This document shows positions 7,605 to 12,411 of a stretch of 16,446 bases of DNA, piece by piece. Where the stretch lies: positions 1 to 16,446 of the forward strand of contig CAZBZG010000079.1 of assembly GCA_964496245.1 (NCBI GenBank), given 5' to 3'. Under the pieces are notes generated by a model, which worked only from the letters and a program-made list of their open reading frames with translations, did no database searches and was not told the origin of the DNA. The position numbers were made by a program, and so were the translations under genes. The DNA is from CAZBZG01 sp964496245 (lineage in GTDB: Bacteria > Planctomycetota > SZUA-567). The first letter of the stretch is position 1. The number at the start of each line of letters is the position of its first letter.

Positions 7605-7629
7605 TCATGTGTTACCCGAATCTGAACCA
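7475..7629. mobile_element. REPIN-like nested inverted-repeat element, about 155 bp
   Basis: Three nested pairs of inverted arms are visible. Outer arms are TGGTTCAGA (7475-7483) and TCTGAACCA (7621-7629). Next come GGGTAACAC (7497-7505) and GTGTTACCC (7609-7617). Inside are two long arms, 7523-7549 and 7568-7594, about 24 of 27 bases complementary. Each long arm is itself a hairpin: CCCAGGCA-CTCC-TGCCTGGG and CACAGGCA-GGAG-TGCCTGTG. The left end has about 10 extra bases between the outer and second arm. Two inverted REP-type hairpins with a short spacer is the architecture of REPINs, non-autonomous elements mobilised by REP-associated transposases. No transposase is in the window and no clear target duplication was found. 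The right end overlaps the 3' end of the GIY-YIG gene. Confidence 0.65.
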
Positions 7630-7835
7630 GGCCGCGTTTCGCGGCGGATTGCATCCTCCAGGGTTGGTTGCTCTCCGGTGTAGACAAGTCGTACAGGGCG
7701 GCGGGCCGCTGTCCAGGCTGCGCCTTCGCCGGCATTGTGTTCATCAAGGCGGTTTTCTATGTCTTGGGCGTGGCCGACGTAGTAGCTGTTGCCAGCGCAT
7801 TGGAGGAGGTACACGTAACAGGGGGAGTCGCGCAT
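7605..7835 (-). CDS. GIY-YIG nuclease-domain protein, 3'-truncated
   Basis: Encodes 76 residues from the ATG at 7835; no good ribosome-binding site is seen. It matches the small single-domain GIY-YIG family (YhbQ-like putative endonucleases): CYVYLLQC gives the GIY-like triplet YVY at 7-9, YYVGHAQDIENRLDEHN gives YVG at 19-21 and the conserved Arg29, then RRPVRLVYTGE, and DAIRRE with the expected metal-binding Glu66. Family members usually continue with about 20-30 residues of a basic helix (IKGWTR-KK-ALI type). Here homology stops after Glu66 and the last ten codons run into the inverted-repeat element, which supplies the TGA. The missing piece is not found beyond the element. The gene is probably degenerate, though the catalytic residues are present. 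Upstream lie the tandem repeat and the palindrome at 7909-7957. Confidence 0.75.
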   Translation of the reverse strand: MRDSPCYVYLLQCAGNSYYVGHAQDIENRLDEHNAGEGAAWTAARRPVRLVYTGEQPTLEDAIRRETRPGSDSGNT

Positions 7836-7850
7836 GTCGGCCTGCAAATC

Positions 7851-7908
7851 TGTCCTGGCCTGGCCTGGCCTGTCCTGTCCTGGCCTGGGCCTGTCCTGGC
7901 TTGGGCCT
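7851..7908. repeat. CCTGG/CCTGTC low-complexity tandem repeat
   Basis: Imperfect tandem copies of short units such as TCCTGGCC, TGGCC and TGTCCTGGCCTGGGCC fill about 58 bases. It sits directly upstream of the GIY-YIG start and is contiguous with the palindrome that follows. Unit length varies between 5 and about 15, so it is a slippage-prone tract rather than a CRISPR. Confidence 0.7.
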
Positions 7909-7957
7909 GTCCTGAGCCTGTCGAAGGGCCCTTCGACTCGCTTCGCTCGCTCAGGAC
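7909..7957. repeat. Interspersed palindrome (TCGAAGGGCCCTTCGA type)
   Basis: GTCCTGAGC (7909-7917) pairs with GCTCAGGAC (7949-7957), and CGAAGGG pairs with CCCTTCG at the centre, with an insertion containing CTCGCTTCGCTC on the right. From memory this CTGAGCCTGTCGAAGG / CCTTCGACTCGCTTCGCTC element is widespread between genes in many environmental bacteria and yields spurious peptides such as FDRLRTG. It is probably a dispersed noncoding repeat. Confidence 0.65.
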
Positions 7958-8001
7958 ATTCGATGCCCTCATGCCAGCCCTCTCGGGCCTGCCATGAGTA
8001 A

Positions 8002-8026
8002 GCCCCGCGGCTAGAGGCCGCGGGGC
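8002..8026 (-). terminator. Hairpin terminator after tRNA-Pro
   Basis: GCCCCGCGGC (8002-8011) and GCCGCGGGGC (8017-8026) form a perfect 10-bp GC stem with a 5-base loop, starting 8 bases beyond the CCA end of the tRNA. On the minus strand it is followed by TTACTCAT, a poor U-run, so termination strength is uncertain. Confidence 0.65.
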
Positions 8027-8034
8027 GCATCGAA

Positions 8035-8111
<77 letters not shown>

Positions 8112-8139
8112 GTGTGTCGGTTTCTCTCCTCCGCAGCAG

Positions 8140-8168
8140 AGTCTGCCAAAGCGGCCGGGCGATGTCAA
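8140..8168 (-). promoter_or_regulatory. Promoter candidate for tRNA-Pro
   Basis: On the minus strand a perfect TTGACA (8168-8163) is followed after 17 bases by CAGACT (8145-8140), a 3/6 match to the -10. The predicted start lies about 20-25 bases before the mature 5' end at 8111. The -35 is embedded in ATTTGCCTTGACA, identical over 13 bases to the GH57 promoter. Confidence 0.45.
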
Positions 8169-8208
8169 GGCAAATTGCACCCCGACAACTGTACCGACCA
8201 GTGCGCCA

Positions 8209-8237
8209 TTGCCTGCACGCATGCCCTTTCGTATATT
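8209..8237 (+). promoter_or_regulatory. Sigma70-type promoter for the MFS gene
   Basis: TTGCCT (8209-8214, 4/6) is separated by exactly 17 bases from TATATT (8232-8237, 5/6). Transcription would start near 8244, giving a leader of about 33 bases with AGGGAG at 8265-8270, 6 bases before the ATG at 8277. Confidence 0.5.
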
Positions 8238-8276
8238 GCAGGCTTCGGGGTAGGGGCTCACAACAGGGAGCCGACC

Positions 8277-9629
8277 ATGAGCGAAACGAGCGAAGGGGGC
8301 GGTGCCGCGCCAGACGCAACGGAAGGTGCGGCCGGTGGGGGGTTCGTCGATCAACTCAAGGCATCGATGCCGCGCAACGTGGTGGTGCTCGGGATCGTCT
8401 CGTTCCTGACCGATGCCTCGAGCGAGATGATGATGTGGACCGTGCCGTTCTACATCGCGCTGCTCGGAGGGGGCGTAGTCTGGATCGGCCTGGTCGAGGG
8501 CGTGCGCGAGAGCCTGACGAGCCTGCTCAAGCTGGGGTCGGGCTGGTTCTCTGACAAGATCGGCCGCCGCAAGGTACTCGTGGCCGTGGGCTACGGCATC
8601 TCCACGGTCACCAAGCCCCTGATCGCCCTGGCCGGGGTGCCGTGGCACGTGCTGGGGCTGCTCGGCATGGAGCGCGTGGGCAAGGGCGTGCGCACGGCCC
8701 CGCGCGACGCGCTCATCGCCGGCCAGATCAGCGAAGCCAACCGCGGCAAGGCATTCTCCTTCCACCGCATGATGGACCACGGCGGCGCGGTGGTCGGACT
8801 CCTCGCAGGCACCGCTTTGGTAGCGATCCTCTTCCCGTACTTCCGGGACCTGGGCGACCGGGAGCCGGCCGACGTCTTCCGGTTGATGTACGTGCTCGCT
8901 GCCGTGCCCGCAGCGCTGGCCGTGCTCGCGATCGCCCTCTTCGTGCACGAGAAGGCGGGCGAGCACAAGAAAGGCGTCAAACTCGACTTCCGGGCCGGCT
9001 ATGACCGCAAGTTCTGGATGTTCCTGGCCTCGCTCCTGGTGTTCGCGCTCGGCAACTCCTCGGACATGTTCCTCATCCTGCGCGCGGGCGAGGTGATCGA
9101 CTACCCGGTCGCGCTCTCGGAAGCCGAGCGGGCGCAGATGGCCTCGAGCTGGGAATTCCCCTGGCAGCTCCCGCTCATGTTCCTGGTGCTGTCGCTGGCC
9201 AAGATGGTCTTCAGCCTGCCCGGCGGTTTCGTGGCCGACAAACTCGGCCGCTCCAGGACCCTGGCCCTGGGGTGGGCGGTCTATGCCGGGGTGTACGTGG
9301 CCTTCGGATTCGCCACCGAGGTCTGGCAGGTCTGGGCGCTGTTCGTGGCCTACGGCCTGTTCTACGGGTTCACCGAAGGGGTGGAGAAGGCGGTGGTGGC
9401 CGACTTCGCGCGGCCCGAAGTGCGCGGGGCAGCCTACGGCCTGTACGCCTTCGCCGACGGCATCGCCAAGTTCCCCGCAAGTCTCGTGCTCGGACTCCTC
9501 TACCAGCAGTACGGCGCGCGGGTGGCGTTCGCGTTCGGCGGCGGATGCGCGGGCGTGGCGTGTGTCATGCTCGCCGGGCTCGTCGTGTTCAAGCGTAAGA
9601 TTGGCGCAGACGCACAGGCGCAAAAGTAG
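8277..9629 (+). CDS. Major facilitator superfamily transporter
   Basis: A 450-residue inner-membrane transporter with about 12 membrane helices. The start ATG follows AGGGAG at a 6-base spacing; an in-frame extension to 8034 crosses the tRNA gene and is not real. Residues 1-25 are a Gly/Ala/Glu-rich cytoplasmic leader. The MFS signature between helices 2 and 3 is GWFSDKIGRRKVLV, and the matching loop in the second half is GGFVADKLGRSRTLAL. ERVGKGVRTAPRDALI and EANRGKAFSFHRMMDHGG, between helices 4 and 6, are typical of a bacterial MFS subgroup without an assigned substrate. The two halves are joined by a charged loop (EKAGEHKKGVKLDF). It stands alone, with its own promoter and a strong hairpin right after the stop, so neighbours give no clue to the substrate. 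Confidence 0.88.
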   Translation: MSETSEGGGAAPDATEGAAGGGFVDQLKASMPRNVVVLGIVSFLTDASSEMMMWTVPFYIALLGGGVVWIGLVEGVRESLTSLLKLGSGWFSDKIGRRKVLVAVGYGISTVTKPLIALAGVPWHVLGLLGMERVGKGVRTAPRDALIAGQISEANRGKAFSFHRMMDHGGAVVGLLAGTALVAILFPYFRDLGDREPADVFRLMYVLAAVPAALAVLAIALFVHEKAGEHKKGVKLDFRAGYDRKFWMFLASLLVFALGNSSDMFLILRAGEVIDYPVALSEAERAQMASSWEFPWQLPLMFLVLSLAKMVFSLPGGFVADKLGRSRTLALGWAVYAGVYVAFGFATEVWQVWALFVAYGLFYGFTEGVEKAVVADFARPEVRGAAYGLYAFADGIAKFPASLVLGLLYQQYGARVAFAFGGGCAGVACVMLAGLVVFKRKIGADAQAQK

Positions 9630-9634
9630 AGAGG

Positions 9635-9663
9635 GCCCTGCCCATCCGACGGATGGGCAGGGC
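9635..9663. terminator. Bidirectional hairpin between the MFS and CsgG-like genes
   Basis: GCCCTGCCCATCC (9635-9647) and GGATGGGCAGGGC (9651-9663) form a perfect 13-bp stem with a 3-base loop, 6 bases after the MFS stop. There is no clear T-tract on either strand, but the position between convergent genes and the stem strength suit a terminator. Confidence 0.7.
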
Positions 9664-9730
9664 ACCCACTCCCTTCCATGCCGGAGAGTCCGGCTCCTGC
9701 TGGACCACGCATCATCGGTGGGGGGGCGGC

Positions 9731-9758
9731 GGGAGGACGCGCAGGAGCGCGTCCCTCC
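9731..9758. repeat. REP-like palindrome
   Basis: GGACGCGC-AGGA-GCGCGTCC (9735-9754) is a perfect 8-bp stem with a 4-base loop, extended outward by GGG/TCC with one mismatch. It is near-identical to 5570-5589 and shares the core GCAGGAG[C/T]GC with the hairpins at 7531-7544 and 7573-7586. It lies 20 bases after the end of the CsgG-like gene. Confidence 0.65.
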
Positions 9759-9777
9759 GATCATGGGCTCGGACGGG

Positions 9778-10929
9778 CTACCGCTCGGATTTTGTCTCGC
9801 CGGTGTAGAGCTCTTTGGCTTTGCGGGGGTGGCTCTGGAGGTAGAGGTCGGGCCGCCACTGACTCTCGGTCTTGGTGCGGTGGTTCTGGGCCACGACCGC
9901 ATCCGGGTCCGGCAGCTGCGGCTCGCGGTGGATCAGGTCCTCCAGGCGTTGCCGGACCTGCGCCTGTTCCGCCTGCCGTTGTTTGGCCTCGGCCATGGCG
10001 CGCATTTCAGCTTCCTTGACCGCCTCGATCCGCGCCTTGAGCAGAGCGCCGGCGAGCACCGCGCCCACGTAGTCGGCGTAGAGGCTCGGAGAGCGCACAT
10101 ACGCCTCGGTGTCATGCACCTGGTGGTCCACGTGGTGGGTGAGGGCTTCCATGTACGCGCCGTGGCCGATGTTGCCGTCGCGCGCGTCGAAGTTCTGCTG
10201 CCGCTGCCAGACCACACCGCTCGCCGTGGGCCGGCGGCGGGGCACGCCCCACTGGCAGAGCTCGGCCAGGGCCCGGGCCTGGTCCTCGGTGGTGCCCGTG
10301 GCGATGACCTGCATCATCAGGCTGATGCGCGGGCGCATATAGGGATCGTAATCCGTGACCCGGCCCATGACCACGGCATCGGCGCCGAGCATGCGCGCGA
10401 GCTTGATTGCGTCGCTGCGCTCGGTCACGGGAGCGAGATAGGCCTTGCGCCGCTGCTCCTCGCCGGCCACGCTCTCGCGCAGGCCTTCCCGCGCGCGCCG
10501 GAGCTGGTCGGGGCGCGCATCGGCCAGGCTGCGGCCCAGAAGGCGGCGGTGGCGATACTCGCTGTTGTGCCGGCGGATGCGTTCGTTCTGCTCTTCGGCG
10601 AGCCGCATGATCTCCTCAGGATAGATCACTTTGAGCTTGCCGCGGCTCGTGAGCTGATTGGCCAGGCGCGTGGAAAAGTCGAGCGAGCGGAAGCCCTTTT
10701 CGCGCGCCCTGTCCTGGAACGGCAGCACGACCACGGTCTTGACCGTGGCCAGGGCCACGGGGTCGCCCACGAACTCCTGGAAGGGGTCGCTACGCGAGCC
10801 GAGCGTGGCCAGGCCCTTGCGCGCGGTCTCCATGCAGCCGCTGGTCAAAAGCAGCGCCATCATCAAGACGAGGACGAGTCCCGCCCAGGCGCGCGACATG
10901 GGATCGGGAATGCCGGCCGACAGCTTCAT
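9778..10929 (-). CDS. Predicted lipoprotein with CsgG/TolB-N-like domain
   Basis: Encodes 383 residues. The N-terminus has a lipoprotein-type signal: WAGLVLVLMMALLLTSGC with Cys32 as the lipid-anchored residue (Thr at -3 is not ideal). At about 60-110 the mature part has TVVVLPFQD, FSTRLANQLTSRGKLKVI and YPEEIMRLAEEQ, and later SDAIKLARMLGADAVVMGRVTDYDPYMRP. This is the alpha/beta pattern of CsgG-like and TolB-N-like domains, which sit in the periplasm or outer membrane. The C-terminal 100 residues are a charged helix (EAEMRAMAEAKQRQAEQAQVRQ), probably coiled coil, followed by a polar tail. Its ATG overlaps the stop of the TolB-like gene as ATGA, with AGGAGG four bases upstream, so the two are translationally coupled. 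A secretion or envelope-assembly role is inference. Confidence 0.78.
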   Translation of the reverse strand: MKLSAGIPDPMSRAWAGLVLVLMMALLLTSGCMETARKGLATLGSRSDPFQEFVGDPVALATVKTVVVLPFQDRAREKGFRSLDFSTRLANQLTSRGKLKVIYPEEIMRLAEEQNERIRRHNSEYRHRRLLGRSLADARPDQLRRAREGLRESVAGEEQRRKAYLAPVTERSDAIKLARMLGADAVVMGRVTDYDPYMRPRISLMMQVIATGTTEDQARALAELCQWGVPRRRPTASGVVWQRQQNFDARDGNIGHGAYMEALTHHVDHQVHDTEAYVRSPSLYADYVGAVLAGALLKARIEAVKEAEMRAMAEAKQRQAEQAQVRQRLEDLIHREPQLPDPDAVVAQNHRTKTESQWRPDLYLQSHPRKAKELYTGETKSER

Positions 10930-12149
10930 TCGACCTCCTCATCCGGGACTGCACGCGCGAGCATCCCCGCCACCAGCGGCTTGACGCTCCAGACGTTCGG
11001 TTGGCCCGAACGGTTGCTCACGAAGTAGAGGCGACCCGGACTCTCCGGGTCGGTCGGATCCTTGGCCCAGAAGGGATCCCAGTCGGGCGCGCTGTGCTTG
11101 GTGATCTGCGTGAGATCCGTGCCGTCCAGACGCACCACAAAGATGTCGTCCGCCTTGTAGAGCCGCGCCTGGTACTGGGCGAGCGGACTCCTGCGCACCG
11201 TGGCAAAGGCGAGGTAGTTTCCGTCCGGACTCCAGGCCGGATTGATCGCCGCCCAGTCCCGATCGGAGATGATCTCGCTCGGCGCGTCCACGGCCTCCAC
11301 CTTGCCGTCGGAGGCCATGTGCACGTCAATCGTCCAGATGCTGTAGAAGGGCACGTCCCGGTTGCGGTTGCGCTGGTAGGCGAGCGTGTACACCGGCCGC
11401 CCCTGCTTGTCCTTCTTGCGCGCAATGGGGCAGAATTCGGGGAAGAGGCCTTCGGTGATGTTGCTGACCGTCCGGTTGTGGTAGTCCATGATCCAGATCT
11501 GCCAGACTCCGTCCATGGAGTTGAAGCGGCTGAAGGCCAGCAGCTTGCCGTCGAAGCTCCAGCTCGGGTGCACGTCGTCGTCCGTGTTGCGCGTGAGCTG
11601 GGTGATCTGCTTGTTGGGCAGGGTATCGGTCCGCTGGACCCAGATGTCCCAGTTGCCGGAGCGGTTCGAGCACCAGGCGATCTCGTTGCCCCGGGGGCTG
11701 AACTTGGGCATCATGTCGCTCATGTTGTCCTCGGTGATGAGCGTAACCGCCTTGCCCTTGACGCTCTGCACGCAAATCTGGGGGTTCTCCGAGTAACGGG
11801 TCGTCGCATAGGCCATCCACTCGCCCGTGGCGTTGATGTGCACGTTGTGGTCGCCGCCCACGCCCGTGAAGGTCTGCCGCGTCATACCCTTGAAGCCGGG
11901 GCTCGTGATGCGTTCAGCCACCGTGCCCGGGTCGTAGGCGTTCTCCACCCATTGGCGTGGATCGTAGTGGATGCCCACCTGCCCCTTCTCGCGCGGGTGC
12001 AGCGGGTCCCGTGCAAGCTGCTTCTCCCCACGCTTGGGTTCGGCCTTCTTGCGCTCGAAGAGCCTGCCCATGGTACCCTGGGGATCGCACCCGGTCGCGG
12101 CCAGAACGACTATCCCGATTGCTAGTAACAGGTTCCGATAACGTCCCAC
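10926..12149 (-). CDS. TolB-like beta-propeller lipoprotein
   Basis: Encodes 407 residues from a GTG start at 12149, chosen because a perfect AGGAGG lies 8 bases upstream. The signal peptide LLLAIGIVVLAATGC has Cys21 as lipid anchor. After a charged linker, the rest is a series of PD40/WD40-like blades as in TolB: HINATGEWMAYATT, MMPKFSPRGNEIAWCSNRSG followed by NWDIWVQ, VHPSWSFDGKLLAFSRFNS with WQIWIMD, INPAWSPDGNYLAFATVRRS with DDIFVVRLDGTDLTQITKH, and RLYFVSNRSGQPNVWSVK at the end. About six blades are visible. Unlike classical TolB it is a lipoprotein and is not next to tolQRA or pal; instead it is coupled by ATGA to the CsgG-like lipoprotein. It is probably a periplasmic-facing scaffold. 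The family is clear, the role unknown. Confidence 0.85.
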   Translation of the reverse strand: MGRYRNLLLAIGIVVLAATGCDPQGTMGRLFERKKAEPKRGEKQLARDPLHPREKGQVGIHYDPRQWVENAYDPGTVAERITSPGFKGMTRQTFTGVGGDHNVHINATGEWMAYATTRYSENPQICVQSVKGKAVTLITEDNMSDMMPKFSPRGNEIAWCSNRSGNWDIWVQRTDTLPNKQITQLTRNTDDDVHPSWSFDGKLLAFSRFNSMDGVWQIWIMDYHNRTVSNITEGLFPEFCPIARKKDKQGRPVYTLAYQRNRNRDVPFYSIWTIDVHMASDGKVEAVDAPSEIISDRDWAAINPAWSPDGNYLAFATVRRSPLAQYQARLYKADDIFVVRLDGTDLTQITKHSAPDWDPFWAKDPTDPESPGRLYFVSNRSGQPNVWSVKPLVAGMLARAVPDEEVE

Positions 12150-12157
12150 CTTGGATC

Positions 12158-12163
12158 CCTCCT
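12158..12163 (-). promoter_or_regulatory. Ribosome-binding site deciding a GTG start
   Basis: On the minus strand AGGAGG is followed by 8 bases (GATCCAAG) and GTG at 12149. No ATG nearby gives the full signal peptide, so the TolB-like protein starts at GTG. Confidence 0.75.
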
Positions 12164-12267
12164 ACCTGGGGGTTGCAGTACGCTCTAAAGTCTTATCGGC
12201 CAATCGTCTGAGGCTTCTCCAGCCCAATCAACGTTTTCCGGAGGTTTCCGCTTATCGGACTTGATCG

Positions 12268-12292
12268 TTGCCAAAGGGACGCGGATTGGCAA
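12268..12292. promoter_or_regulatory. Inverted repeat, possible operator
   Basis: TTGCCAA (12268-12274) and TTGGCAA (12286-12292) are perfect 7-base inverted arms separated by 11 bases, about 120-140 bases before the TolB-like start. The size would suit a dimeric repressor, but no regulator is identified and chance cannot be excluded. Confidence 0.25.
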
Positions 12293-12354
12293 TCGCATCA
12301 GCCGGGATTCGATCCATTCCACCCAACCTACGCCTCGATCGATGCACCATGCAA

Positions 12355-12388
12355 AGACGCACGCGGCTGCGGGGAACCGCGTGCGTCT
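12355..12388 (-). terminator. Intrinsic terminator of flagellin
   Basis: AGACGCACGCGG (12355-12366) and CCGCGTGCGTCT (12377-12388) form a perfect 12-bp stem with a 10-base loop, 23 bases beyond the flagellin stop. On the minus strand the stem ends in TCTTTGC, a short U-run. It separates flagellin from the downstream lipoprotein operon. Confidence 0.8.
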
Positions 12389-12411
12389 ATCTTGGGTTGT
12401 GCCCTGGGCCA

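Larger units (their letters stand above)
12150..12354. other. Control region of the TolB-like/CsgG-like operon
   Basis: No gene is supported. The region holds the ribosome-binding site at 12158-12163, two minus-strand CCGATAA motifs (12193-12200 as GCCGATAA, and 12252-12259 as TCCGATAA) and the inverted repeat 12268-12292. No good TTGACA/TATAAT pair was found on the minus strand. Confidence 0.45.

Noticed and set aside
7851..7908. Possible CRISPR-like array
   Set aside because: Units are 5-15 bases of CCTGG-type sequence without unique spacers; it is a simple tandem tract.
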